From: Reyranella sp.
Lineage (GTDB): Bacteria > Pseudomonadota > Alphaproteobacteria > Reyranellales > Reyranellaceae
NCBI RefSeq assembly: GCF_004297405.1
Contig: NZ_SCVC01000006.1
Coordinates: 186,001 to 250,000, forward strand
Reading direction: 5' to 3'
DNA length: 64,000 nucleotides
The position numbers were made by a program, and so were the translations under genes. Below are positions 42,176-51,172 of this stretch, piece by piece. Numbering within the stretch: position 1 is the first letter of the stretch; every line of letters starts with the position of its first letter. The notes below the pieces were generated by a model that was not told where the DNA came from, ran no database searches, and worked only from the letters and a program-made list of their open reading frames with translations.

Positions 42176-42615
42176 GGCGGATCAGGCAAAAACGCCAACA
42201 TGTTATGTGCCGTCGAAGGTACCACGCGCATGCGTGAACGACTCTGCGCGTATTGCTAGCACTGCTGACAGTTACATCATCACTGGTTACGCGCGGGTGA
42301 CGTAGTCAACGTTGTTCAGGCGCAAGCAACGTTGTGGCAATGCACGTGGCCTATCTCCCAACGTTGACGAGGGAGAATGAGTCGAATCGCCATTGTGAAA
42401 AGCGGGGCATTCGAGAAGTTCTTCACCTGTGATGTTCGACCGGAAGCTTGACGCTGGCATTTGAAATGCCCACTTCGCTGACAGCCTGCCCGGGCCTTCC
42501 TCTTGGGCAGATCTCCCTCCCAATCGATGTTTGAAGTTGACTAAACCAATTGGTTAACAATAAAGTCGAAGCATCTCCAAAAATTGGCAAGCCAGCATTC
42601 TTGATGAGGACGGCC
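42176..42615. promoter_or_regulatory. 440-nt gene-free region with phased palindromes upstream of the RND operon
   Basis: I see no convincing gene here, and the base composition is less GC-rich than the flanking genes. It holds three identical CAACGTTG palindromes at 42307-42314, 42327-42334 and 42359-42366, which are 20 and 32 bp apart. It also holds CACGC-gcat-GCGTG (42223-42236), GGCATTT-g-AAATGCC (42456-42470) and AACCAATTGGTT (42544-42555). The last sits about 60 nt before the efflux start and is a plausible repressor operator. No regulator gene is adjacent. Confidence 0.6.
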
Positions 42616-43806
42616 ATGTCGTTTCGCCGCCCCATGCCCGCATTGACGCGGTTTGGGTTTTTAGTTTTTGCCGCCGTCGCGGGCAGCATCGTCCTTGCAG
42701 CGTCCGGCCCTTCCGCCGGCCAAGCGCCACCGCCTCCAGAGGTCGATGTCGCGAGCGTCGTGTCGAAGCCGGTGCGGCAGTGGGATCAGTTCACCGGACG
42801 AATCGCGGCGATCGAAGCTGTCGAGATTCGCGCGCGCGTGAGCGGTTACCTCAGCCGCGTCGCTTTCAAGGAAGGCGACGAGGTCAAGGAGGGCGACCTG
42901 CTGTTCGTCATCGATCGGCGTCCTTACAAGGCGGCTCTCGATAGCGTCGCCGCGCAGCTCGAGCGTGCCAAGGCCACAGCCCGGCTTGCGGACATATTGG
43001 ACCAGCGCTCGCAGCAGCTGATCAAAACCGGCGCGATCTCGCGCAACGAGTTCGACAGGAACAGCACATCGCTGGCCCAGGCCAATGCGGAAGTGAGTGC
43101 CGCCGAAGCGGCGCTGGAAACGGCCAGGCTCAATCTCGACTACACAGAGGTGCGCTCGCCGATCGCCGGCAAGGTCAGCCGCACGATGCTGACCCAAGGC
43201 AACCTGATCCAGGCCGACCAGACCGTGCTTACCAGCGTCGTGTCGCAGGATCCGGTCTACGTCTACTTCCAGCCGGACGAGCAGACTTTCCAGCGCTACG
43301 GCGACATGGCGCGCAAGGGCGAGCGCGCCGCTTCTGCCAATTCGGTGCGAGTCGGCCTGGCCGGCGACGAGGGCCATCCGCATGAAGGCACGGTGAACTT
43401 CGTCAACAATCAGGTCGATTCCACGACCGGCACGATCACCATGCGCGCCGTGGTGCCCAACCTGGACCGTGTCTTCGTGCCAGGCATGTATGCACGTGTC
43501 CAACTCGAGGGCAGTGGCGAGTTCAAGGCCATGCTGATCGACGAGAAGGCGGTGATGACCGATCAGGACCGCAAGTACGTCTACGTGCTCGGTCCGGAAA
43601 GTAAAGCCATGCGCAAGAACATCGTGCTCGGTGGTGCGATCGAGGGCTTGCGCGTGGTGCAGTCGGGTCTCGATCCCCGCGACAAGGTGATTGTCGCCGG
43701 GCTGCAGAAGATTTTTGCGCCCGGCATGCCGGTCAAGCCGAGCGAAGTGCCGATGGTCAAGCCGTCGAAAGCGGTGACGGTGGACACCAAGGTCGGAGGC
43801 GACTGA
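42616..43806 (+). CDS. RND efflux periplasmic adaptor subunit (MexA/AcrA family)
   Basis: The 396-residue product has a signal-anchor N-terminus (FGFLVFAAVAGSIVLAAS). The adaptor pattern follows: VEIRARVSGYLSRVAFKEGDEVKEGDLLFVID (lipoyl half), a helical hairpin with SRNEFDRNSTSLAQANAEVSAAEAAL, and the second half LDYTEVRSPIAGKVSRTMLTQGNLI. I chose the ATG at 42616 because GAGGA lies 5 nt upstream; an ATG four codons earlier is an alternative. It bridges the RND pump to an outer-membrane channel. The permease gene follows by 9 nt; no TolC-type gene is present. Confidence 0.92.
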   Translation: MSFRRPMPALTRFGFLVFAAVAGSIVLAASGPSAGQAPPPPEVDVASVVSKPVRQWDQFTGRIAAIEAVEIRARVSGYLSRVAFKEGDEVKEGDLLFVIDRRPYKAALDSVAAQLERAKATARLADILDQRSQQLIKTGAISRNEFDRNSTSLAQANAEVSAAEAALETARLNLDYTEVRSPIAGKVSRTMLTQGNLIQADQTVLTSVVSQDPVYVYFQPDEQTFQRYGDMARKGERAASANSVRVGLAGDEGHPHEGTVNFVNNQVDSTTGTITMRAVVPNLDRVFVPGMYARVQLEGSGEFKAMLIDEKAVMTDQDRKYVYVLGPESKAMRKNIVLGGAIEGLRVVQSGLDPRDKVIVAGLQKIFAPGMPVKPSEVPMVKPSKAVTVDTKVGGD

Positions 43807-43815
43807 GTACCTACC

Positions 43816-46800
43816 ATGGATTTTTCGAAGTTCTTCATCGACCGCCCGATTTTCGCGGCGGTCCTGTCGATCGTGATCTTTGTCGCCGGCCTGATCGCGA
43901 TTCCGCTGCTGCCCATCAGCGAATATCCGGACGTGGTGCCGCCGACGGTGGTCGTGCGCGCGACCTATCCCGGTGCCAACCCTAAAGTCATCGCCGATAC
44001 GGTGGCGGCGCCGCTCGAAGAGCAGATCAACGGCGCCGAGAACATGATGTACATGAAGTCGGTGGCGGGCTCCGACGGCGTGCTGCAGATGACCATCACC
44101 TTCCGCCCCGGCACCGATCCCAGGATGGCCCAGGTCGATGTGCAGAACAGGGTCAATCAGGCTCTGTCACGCCTGCCGGCTGAAGCGGTCAGCCTCGGCG
44201 TGACGACGCAGAAGCAGTCGCCGAGCTTCCTGACGATGATCACGCTGATCTCGGATGGCAGATACGATCCGCTCTATCTGCGCAACTACGTCAACACCAA
44301 GGTCAAGGACGAGCTGGCGCGCCTGCCTGGCGTCGGCCAGGTGCAGCTGTTCGGTGGCGGCGACTATGCGATGCGCATCTGGCTCGACCCGAACAAGGTC
44401 GCCTCGCGCGGCATGACCGCCAATGACGTCCTGCTCGCGGTGAGGGAGCAGAACTTGCAGGTGTCGGCCGGCCAGCTCGGTGCCGAGCCGATTGCCAGCG
44501 GCAGCGACTTTCTGATCTCGATCAATGCGCAGGGTCGATTGCGCACACCCGAGGAGTTCGGCGAGGTCATTCTCAAGACCGGCGCCAACGGCGAGGTCGT
44601 GCGCCTGGCCGATGTAGCGAGGATCGAGCTGGGGGCCAACGACTACACCCTGCGCGGTCAGCTCGACGACTATCCGTCCGGCATCATCGGCGTCTTCCAG
44701 GCCCCCGGCGCCAATGCGCTGGCGGCACGCGATGGGGTCATCGCGAAGATGGACGAGCTGGCCAAGCGCTTTCCGCCCGGCGTGAGTTACCGCTCGGATT
44801 ACGACAGCACGATCTTCGTGCGCGATTCGATCCGCTCCGTGGTGAACACGCTGCTGGAAGCCATCATCCTCGTCGTACTCGTGGTGATCCTCTTCCTGCA
44901 GACGTGGCGGGCCTCGATCATTCCGTTGATCGCGGTCCCGGTATCGGTCGTCGGCACCTTCGCCGTGCTCTATCTGCTCGGCTTCTCGATCAACACGCTG
45001 TCCCTGTTCGGTCTGGTCCTCGCCATCGGCATCGTCGTCGACGACGCGATCGTCGTGGTCGAGAATGTCGAGCGCAACATCGAGGAGGGCCTCTCGCCAC
45101 TCGATGCGGCACACCAGGCGATGAAGGAAGTCTCCGGGCCCATCGTGGCGATTGCGCTGGTGCTGTGTGCCGTGTTCGTGCCGATGGCCTTCCTGAGCGG
45201 CGTGACCGGGCAGTTTTACAAGCAATTCGCCGTCACGATTGCGATCTCGACGGTGATCTCGGCGATCAACTCGCTCACCTTGTCGCCGGCATTGGCAGCC
45301 AAGCTCCTGCGCTCGCACAGCGCCCCGAAGGACCTGCTGTCGCGGATCATCGAAGGTGCGTTCGGCTGGGTGTTCCGGCCGTTCAACCGCTTCTTCAAGG
45401 CCAGCTCTGACAGCTACCAGAGCTCGATCTCGCGCATCCTGAAGCGCCGCGGCATCGTGTTCGCGATCTACGCACTGCTGCTGGTCGGTACCGGTGCGAT
45501 GTTCAATGCCGTGCCGCGCGGCTTCATTCCAGTCCAGGACAAGCTCTACCTGATTGCTGTCATCAAGCTGCCCGAAGGGGCCTCGCTCGAACGCACCGAC
45601 GCGGCGATGAAGAAGCTCAGGGACATTGCCTTGGGCACCGACGGCGTGGCGCACGTGGTGGCGATGACCGGCCTCAACGCGATCCAGTTCACCAATACGC
45701 CGAACTATGCCGTGGCCTTCCCGATCCTGAAGCCATTCAACGAACGGACCCGCAGCGCCAAGGAGATCGCCGACGACATGCAGGCGAAGATCTCCGGGAT
45801 CAAGGAAGGCATGGCCTTCGTCATGATGCCGCCGCCGATCGACGGCATGGGCACGGGCGCCGGCTACTCGCTGTTCATCGAGGATCGCGCCGGCCTGGGC
45901 TATGGAGCGCTGCAGGAGGCGGTCGCCGCCCTGCAGGGGGCGGTCATGGCGGCGCCGGGCATGGGCTTTCCGTTCTCGGGCTATCAGTCCAACGTGCCTC
46001 AGCTCGACATCGAGGTCGACCGTGTCAAGGCCAAGGCGCAGGGCGTGTCTCTGACCGAGCTGTTCAGCACCCTGCAGGTCTATCTCGGATCGGCCTATGT
46101 CAACGACTTCAACATGCTCGGGCGTACCTGGCGCGTCTACGCCCAGGCCGACGGCAACTTCCGCAAGACAGTCGAGGACATCGCCAACCTGAAGACACGC
46201 AACGAGCGTGGCGAGATGGTGCCGATCGGCTCGATGGTGAAGATCCGGGAGGCTTACGGTCCCGATCCGGTGCTGCGCTACAACGGCTATCCGGCGGCCG
46301 ATTTCATCGGTGAGGCTGAACCTGGCGCACTGTCGTCGGCTCAGGCGATGCGCCTGATCGAGGGGTTGGCGAGTTCGGTGCTGCCCAACGGCATCGCCAT
46401 CGAATGGACCGACCTCAGCTTTCAGGAAGCCACGCAAGGCAATGCCGCCCTGTTCGTGTTCCCGGTGGCGATCCTGCTGGCCTTCCTGGTGCTCGCCGCA
46501 CTCTACGAGAGCTGGGTGCTGCCGCTTGCGGTGATCCTGATCGTGCCGATGTGCATTCTTTCGGCCTTGGCCGGCGTGAAGCTGTTCGGCGGCGACAACA
46601 ACACCTTCGTGCAGGTAGGACTGGTCGTGCTGATGGGGCTGGCCTGCAAGAACGCGATCCTGATCGTCGAGTTTGCCCGCGAACTGGAGTTCCAGGGTAA
46701 GGGCATCGTTGAGGCAGCATTGGAGGCCTGCCGCCTGCGCCTGCGTCCGATCGTGATGACCTCGGTCGCCTTCATTGCCGGCACGGTTCCGCTCGTGCTC

Positions 46801-46989
46801 TCGCACGGCGCCGGTGCCGAGGTTCGTTCGGCCACCGGCATTACCGTGTTCGCCGGCATGATCGGCGTGACTGTGTTCGGCCTGTTCCTGACGCCGGTAT
46901 TCTATGTCGGCTTGCGCAAGCTCTCGGGACGCAAGTTGATTCAGCATGGCGAGTCCACAGCCCGCGTCCATCATTCACCCGCTGAGTAG
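43816..46989 (+). CDS. RND multidrug efflux permease (AcrB/HAE1 family)
   Basis: The 1057-residue product has full family length and opens MDFSKFFIDRPIFAAVLSIVIFVAG. The GFSINTLSLFGLVLAIGIVVDDAIVVVENVERNI stretch carries the paired Asp of the proton relay, and the C-terminal half repeats the pattern (VGLVVLMGLACKNAILIVEFARELEFQG). The large periplasmic domains between TM1-TM2 and TM7-TM8 are intact. It exports hydrophobic drugs or bile- and solvent-like molecules using the proton gradient. It is the second gene of the operon. About 278 nt without a recognisable gene follow. Confidence 0.96.
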   Translation: MDFSKFFIDRPIFAAVLSIVIFVAGLIAIPLLPISEYPDVVPPTVVVRATYPGANPKVIADTVAAPLEEQINGAENMMYMKSVAGSDGVLQMTITFRPGTDPRMAQVDVQNRVNQALSRLPAEAVSLGVTTQKQSPSFLTMITLISDGRYDPLYLRNYVNTKVKDELARLPGVGQVQLFGGGDYAMRIWLDPNKVASRGMTANDVLLAVREQNLQVSAGQLGAEPIASGSDFLISINAQGRLRTPEEFGEVILKTGANGEVVRLADVARIELGANDYTLRGQLDDYPSGIIGVFQAPGANALAARDGVIAKMDELAKRFPPGVSYRSDYDSTIFVRDSIRSVVNTLLEAIILVVLVVILFLQTWRASIIPLIAVPVSVVGTFAVLYLLGFSINTLSLFGLVLAIGIVVDDAIVVVENVERNIEEGLSPLDAAHQAMKEVSGPIVAIALVLCAVFVPMAFLSGVTGQFYKQFAVTIAISTVISAINSLTLSPALAAKLLRSHSAPKDLLSRIIEGAFGWVFRPFNRFFKASSDSYQSSISRILKRRGIVFAIYALLLVGTGAMFNAVPRGFIPVQDKLYLIAVIKLPEGASLERTDAAMKKLRDIALGTDGVAHVVAMTGLNAIQFTNTPNYAVAFPILKPFNERTRSAKEIADDMQAKISGIKEGMAFVMMPPPIDGMGTGAGYSLFIEDRAGLGYGALQEAVAALQGAVMAAPGMGFPFSGYQSNVPQLDIEVDRVKAKAQGVSLTELFSTLQVYLGSAYVNDFNMLGRTWRVYAQADGNFRKTVEDIANLKTRNERGEMVPIGSMVKIREAYGPDPVLRYNGYPAADFIGEAEPGALSSAQAMRLIEGLASSVLPNGIAIEWTDLSFQEATQGNAALFVFPVAILLAFLVLAALYESWVLPLAVILIVPMCILSALAGVKLFGGDNNTFVQVGLVVLMGLACKNAILIVEFARELEFQGKGIVEAALEACRLRLRPIVMTSVAFIAGTVPLVLSHGAGAEVRSATGITVFAGMIGVTVFGLFLTPVFYVGLRKLSGRKLIQHGESTARVHHSPAE

Positions 46990-47267
46990 GGCAAGGAGCG
47001 GGTTGCGCCTTCAATGCCAGCCGGGTCTGATCCGGCAGGCTGCTGGCGGAACTGACGAAGACTGACGCGCTTCGTGACAGTGCCTGGTTGTTGATTCCGC
47101 CCCAGCAGACTTGGCCGGCCGTCAGTTTCGGCTCGTCGATGGGGGGGGAAGCGAACTCTACTGCCGAGACGGCGCCAGCTTGATCGAGCCGGGCCTCTTC
47201 ATCGACCTGGGGCATGGCGCTACAATGTCTTCGAGTTGGCGTCGGTCGATTGCGAGGAGCAAAGCAG

Positions 47268-48029
47268 GTGAGCGAATCCACGACCCAACAGCCACTAACC
47301 CTGGCGATCGACGTCGGCGGCACGGGGCTCAAAGCCTCGGTCCTCGATGAATCGGGGAAGATGGTGGAAAAGCACGTGCGCATGCCGACGCCCAATCCCT
47401 GCACGCCGGATATATTGGTGGAAGCGCTCACCAAGCTGACGGCGGCTCTCACCTCCTACGAACGTATTTCCATCGGCTTTCCCGGCGTCGTGCGAGACGG
47501 AGCGATCGTCACAGCTCCGCACTTCAAAGGCAAAGCCTGGCGTGACTTTCCGCTGGCAAACACTCTGGCACGCCGCTTCGGCAAGCCGGTCCGCTTGCTC
47601 AATGACGCCGAGGTGCAGGGACTGGGGATCATCAAGGGGCAAGGGCTCGAGGTCGTGCTGACGCTCGGCACGGGCCTCGGCAGCGCTGTGTTCAGCAACG
47701 GTACGCTGACGCCACACCTTGAGCTGGCGCACCACCCGATCGGCAAGGGCGAGACCTATAACGACTATGTCGGCAACGCCGCGCGCCTTGCGCTCAGCAG
47801 CAGGAGATGGAACAGACGCGTCCTCAAGGTCATCAAGGTCGTCCACGCCCTCCTGCACTATGACGTTTTGTATCTGGGCGGAGGAAACGCTGCCAAGGTC
47901 ACTGTCACCCTGCCGGATAACGTCCACATCGCATCCAACGATGCCGGTATCACGGGCGGTATTCGTTTGTGGGACGAAGCTGTCTGGAGCGGCGCCCTCG
48001 GTGGCCGCGCCGCGTCTTCCGGACGCTGA
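47268..48029 (+). CDS. ROK-family kinase resembling polyphosphate glucokinase
   Basis: The 253-residue product contains LAIDVGGTGLKASVLDESG (residues 12-30), the sugar-side SIGFPGVVRDGAIVTAPHFKGKAW, the catalytic LLNDAEVQGLG and the second phosphate loop LTLGTGLGSAVFSNGTL. These match the PpgK branch, which phosphorylates glucose with polyphosphate or ATP. It is short and lacks the ROK Cys zinc motif, as PpgK does. The GTG start has GAGGAG 8 nt upstream. It stands alone after the RND operon. Confidence 0.88.
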   Translation: MSESTTQQPLTLAIDVGGTGLKASVLDESGKMVEKHVRMPTPNPCTPDILVEALTKLTAALTSYERISIGFPGVVRDGAIVTAPHFKGKAWRDFPLANTLARRFGKPVRLLNDAEVQGLGIIKGQGLEVVLTLGTGLGSAVFSNGTLTPHLELAHHPIGKGETYNDYVGNAARLALSSRRWNRRVLKVIKVVHALLHYDVLYLGGGNAAKVTVTLPDNVHIASNDAGITGGIRLWDEAVWSGALGGRAASSGR

Positions 48030-48150
48030 AGCAGTTCGAGTGTCCCCGTCGGCGAAATGCGAGGTCCGCAGGGCGGCCCGAGCGGCGCTACACTGCCTGA
48101 CGCCGCCCGGTCGGCTGCGGTAAACTCCCGACAACCCGGGAGAAACGAAC

Positions 48151-49869
48151 ATGGCGGATTACGATCTTGTGGTGCGCGGCGGCAACGTGGCGGATGGCAC
48201 CGGTGCGGCGATCAAGGAAGCGGACATCGCGGTCAAGGACGGCAGGATCGCTGCCGTTGGCAAGGTGAGCGGGCAGGGCGCCGAGGAGATCGACGCCAAG
48301 GGCCTGCTGGTGACGCCGGGCTTCGTCGACATCCACACTCACTATGACGGCCAGGCCACCTGGGATTCACATCTGCAGCCGTCGAGCTGGCATGGCGTCA
48401 CCACGGCGGTGATGGGCAATTGCGGCGTCGGCTTCGCGCCGGTGAAGGTCGAGGATCGCCAGCGCCTGATCGAGCTGATGGAAGGCGTCGAGGACATTCC
48501 GGGCGCCGCGCTCGACGAAGGCCTGAACTGGTCGTGGGAATCCTTCGGCCAGTATCTCGATGCGCTCGAGGCGAGGCCGCGCGACATGGATCTCGGCGCC
48601 CAGCTTCCGCACGGTGCGTTGCGCGTCTTCGTGATGGGCGAGCGGGCGGCCAAGCTCGAAGAGGCGACGCCGGCCGAGGTCGAACAGATGCGGGCGTTGA
48701 CGGCGGAAGCCATGCGCGCCGGCGCGCTGGGCTTCTCGACCTCGCGCACGCTCAACCATCGCACGGTGAAGGGCGATCCGACGCCGTCGCTGCGGGCCTC
48801 GGAGGCCGAACTTCTGGGCATCGCGCTCGGCATGAAGGATGCGGGCCGCGGTGTCATCGAGTTCATCTCGGACTTTAATACGCCCAACCCGGAGAGCGAA
48901 TTCGAGATGCTCGACCGGCTGCTCACCGCGTCGGGCCGGCCGTTCTCAGTGTCGCTGGCACAGGCCCATTCCCGGCCCGAGGGTTGGCGCCGACTTCTCG
49001 GCCTGGTCGAAGGGCTGGCGGCCAAGGGCCATAGCGCCAAGGCGCAGGTGGCGCCGCGACCGATCGGCGTGCTGCAGGGCCTGCAGGCCAGCCGTATCCC
49101 GTTCTCGATGTGCGCTTCCTACAAGGCGATCCAGCACAAGAGTGTCGCCGAGCGCCTGGCGATCATGCGCGACCCGGCGTTCCGCGCGAAGGTCCTGCAG
49201 GAGGCAAACGAGCCGCTGCGCTCGGAGATGGCGGCGCGTCTCACCGACTTCGACCGCATGTTCCCGCTGGGCGATCCGCCGGACTACGAGCCGGCCCAGG
49301 AAAGCTCGCTGGGTGCCCGGGCGCGCCGTGAGAACCGCGATCCGCGCGAGGTCGTCTACGACTATCTGATCGAAGGCGAGGGCAAGAACTTCATCTTCGC
49401 GCCCTTCGCCAACTTCGCCGCCTTCAACCTCGATTGCTGCAGCGAGATGATGCAGAGCCCGCACACGTTGATCGGGCTGGGCGATGGCGGTGCGCATGTC
49501 GGCTTGATCTCCGACGGTTCCTATCCGACCTACCTGCTCCAGCATTGGGGCCGCGACCGCAAGAGCGGCAAGCTCGACCTGTCATGGCTGGTCAAGCGCC
49601 ACACCCAGGACAATGCCAAGGCCGTCGGCCTCAACGATCGCGGCGTCGTGGCGGTCGGCAAGAAGGCCGACCTCAACGTCATCGACTTCGACCGGTTGCG
49701 GGTCGAGGCACCGATCATGAAGTGGGACCTGCCGGCCGGCGGCAAACGCCTGCTGCAGCGCGCCACCGGCTATCGCGCCACCATCGTCTCGGGCGCCGTC
49801 ACCTATCGCGACGGCGAGACGACGGGCGCCTTGCCGGGCAAGCTCGTTCGCGGCCCGCAGGCTGCCTAA
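48151..49869 (+). CDS. N-acyl-D-amino-acid deacylase family amidohydrolase
   Basis: The 572-residue product shows an amidohydrolase barrel with VTPGFVDIHTHYDGQATWDSHL (HxH metal motif), GVTTAVMGNCGVGFAPV (Cys and Asn positions of D-aminoacylases), VSLAQAHSRPEGWRR and GLGDGGAHVGLISDGSYP (late Asp/His). The C-terminal small beta domain ends YRDGETTGALPGKLVRG. It probably removes acyl groups from D-amino acids or related amides in the cytoplasm. The ATG at 48151 follows GGGAGAAACGAAC. Its TAA interlocks with the P450 TAG stop at 49866-49869. Confidence 0.9.
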   Translation: MADYDLVVRGGNVADGTGAAIKEADIAVKDGRIAAVGKVSGQGAEEIDAKGLLVTPGFVDIHTHYDGQATWDSHLQPSSWHGVTTAVMGNCGVGFAPVKVEDRQRLIELMEGVEDIPGAALDEGLNWSWESFGQYLDALEARPRDMDLGAQLPHGALRVFVMGERAAKLEEATPAEVEQMRALTAEAMRAGALGFSTSRTLNHRTVKGDPTPSLRASEAELLGIALGMKDAGRGVIEFISDFNTPNPESEFEMLDRLLTASGRPFSVSLAQAHSRPEGWRRLLGLVEGLAAKGHSAKAQVAPRPIGVLQGLQASRIPFSMCASYKAIQHKSVAERLAIMRDPAFRAKVLQEANEPLRSEMAARLTDFDRMFPLGDPPDYEPAQESSLGARARRENRDPREVVYDYLIEGEGKNFIFAPFANFAAFNLDCCSEMMQSPHTLIGLGDGGAHVGLISDGSYPTYLLQHWGRDRKSGKLDLSWLVKRHTQDNAKAVGLNDRGVVAVGKKADLNVIDFDRLRVEAPIMKWDLPAGGKRLLQRATGYRATIVSGAVTYRDGETTGALPGKLVRGPQAA

Positions 49870-51110
49870 GCGAAAGTGACGGGCAGGGTCTCCAGCCCAC
49901 GCAAAGTGAAGGTCGGCCGCCGCTCGGGCGTGCCGGCCAGCTCGAGGCGCGGGAAGCGGTCGAGCAGGGTGGCGAAGGCGATCTGGCCTTCCATGCGGGC
50001 GAGCGCGGCGCCCAGACAATGATGGATGCCGCCGCCGAAGCCGACATGCCGGCGGGCATCACGCGTGACGTCCAATTTGTGCGGGTCAGGAAATGCCGCG
50101 GGGTCGCGATTGGCGGCGCCCAGGACTAGCATGATCTCGTCGCCTCGCTTCACCGGGCAGCCGACGACGGTCATGTCCCGGGTGACGACCCTCTGGGTGA
50201 TCTGCACCGGCCCGTCGAAGCGCAGGAACTCATCCACCGCCGGACCGACCAGTTCGGGCGAACGGCGTAGCAGGGCAAGCTGCTCGGGGTTACGCAGCAA
50301 CGCCAGGGTTCCGTTGCCGATCAGGTTCACGGTGGTCTCATGTCCGGCAACCAGCAGGAGCTGCACCAGGGCCACGACCTCACGCGACGTGATGCGGTCG
50401 CCATCGGCGTCGACGGCAGCGAGCGCAGAGACGAGATCGTCGCCCGGCGTGCGTCGCCGCGCGGCCAGCAGATCGCCGAGATAGGCTCGGAGATTGGCGC
50501 GGGCCTCCTCGATGGCTGCTTCTATGGCCGGCGTGCGCAACACCGAGGGATCGACCGAGCGTGCAACACCGCGCGACCAGCTCGTGAACAGCGCCTCGTC
50601 TTCGGGAGGGACGCCGAGCAGGGCGCAGATCACGCGGACAGGTAGGGGATAGGCAAAAGCCTGCACGAGATCGACAGGTCCAGTCTTTGCCGCCATGGCG
50701 TCGACCAGTTCGGTCGCGATCGCCTGGGTCGTGGCACGCAGCTCATCGATGCGGCGCGGCGTGAAGGCTCGCGCCACCAGGCCGCGCAGCCGCGTGTGGT
50801 CGGGCGGGTCCATGAACAGCAGGCTGCGCGAACGGTTGGGATCTTCCTCGACGCGCTCGGCTTCGGTGGCGGCATGCGATTCGTCGGTCGAGAGGTTCGG
50901 ATGGCGAAGCATCGTCGTCACATCGGCATGACCCAGCGCGAACCAGATCGTCTCGCCGACCGGCAGCAACGGCGTGGGGCCGCGGAAGCGTTCGTAATAG
51001 GGGTAGGGATCCTCGCGGAATGCGGGCGACATCGCCTCGACGAAGAAACGGTCGGCCAGGGTCGGCTGGGTACTCTGGATACTGGTCTGAGTGCTGGCTT
51101 GCATGGTCAT
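49866..51110 (-). CDS. cytochrome P450
   Basis: The 414-residue soluble P450 has the I-helix motif LLLVAGHETTVNLIGNG, the ExxR K-helix in DEFLRFDGPVQITQR, and the haem loop HVGFGGGIHHCLGAALARME (proximal Cys near 363). The start is the ATG at 51110 with GAGG just upstream; a second ATG lies two codons later. It should mono-oxygenate a small organic molecule using ferredoxin-type redox partners that are not encoded here. It is divergent from a TetR gene across a 32-bp palindrome, which is the likely operator controlling both. Confidence 0.95.
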   Translation of the reverse strand: MTMQASTQTSIQSTQPTLADRFFVEAMSPAFREDPYPYYERFRGPTPLLPVGETIWFALGHADVTTMLRHPNLSTDESHAATEAERVEEDPNRSRSLLFMDPPDHTRLRGLVARAFTPRRIDELRATTQAIATELVDAMAAKTGPVDLVQAFAYPLPVRVICALLGVPPEDEALFTSWSRGVARSVDPSVLRTPAIEAAIEEARANLRAYLGDLLAARRRTPGDDLVSALAAVDADGDRITSREVVALVQLLLVAGHETTVNLIGNGTLALLRNPEQLALLRRSPELVGPAVDEFLRFDGPVQITQRVVTRDMTVVGCPVKRGDEIMLVLGAANRDPAAFPDPHKLDVTRDARRHVGFGGGIHHCLGAALARMEGQIAFATLLDRFPRLELAGTPERRPTFTLRGLETLPVTFA

Positions 51111-51121
51111 GGAACCCTCGC

Positions 51122-51153
51122 TGCAACTCGATACAGTTATGTATCGAGTTGCA
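51122..51153. promoter_or_regulatory. 32-bp operator palindrome between P450 and TetR genes
   Basis: TGCAACTCGATAC (51122-51134) and GTATCGAGTTGCA (51141-51153) are perfect 13-bp inverted arms with a 6-nt spacer AGTTAT. The palindrome lies 12 nt from the P450 start and 20 nt from the TetR start, so a bound dimer or pair of dimers would block both promoters. It is probably the binding site of the adjacent TetR protein. Confidence 0.85.
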
Positions 51154-51172
51154 ATGTGCTAAATTCCGAGGC

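Noticed and set aside
42287..42689. Short minus-strand open frames upstream of the RND adaptor
   Set aside because: They have no good ribosome site, no family features, and partly overlap the adaptor gene; the region looks regulatory.
44167..46974. Very long open frame on the minus strand opposite the RND permease
   Set aside because: It is antisense to a fully conserved RND pump and its translation is rich in His, Arg, Asp and Gln with no recognisable domain. High GC creates such frames.
47030..47050. GCCGG...CCGGC hairpin after the RND permease as a terminator
   Set aside because: The stem is only 5 bp with a 7-nt loop and no T-run.
47141..47148. Run of eight G in the gap after the RND operon
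   Set aside because: It could vary in length, but it lies in non-coding DNA well upstream of the GTG start of the ROK gene and outside any visible promoter, so I do not propose phase variation.
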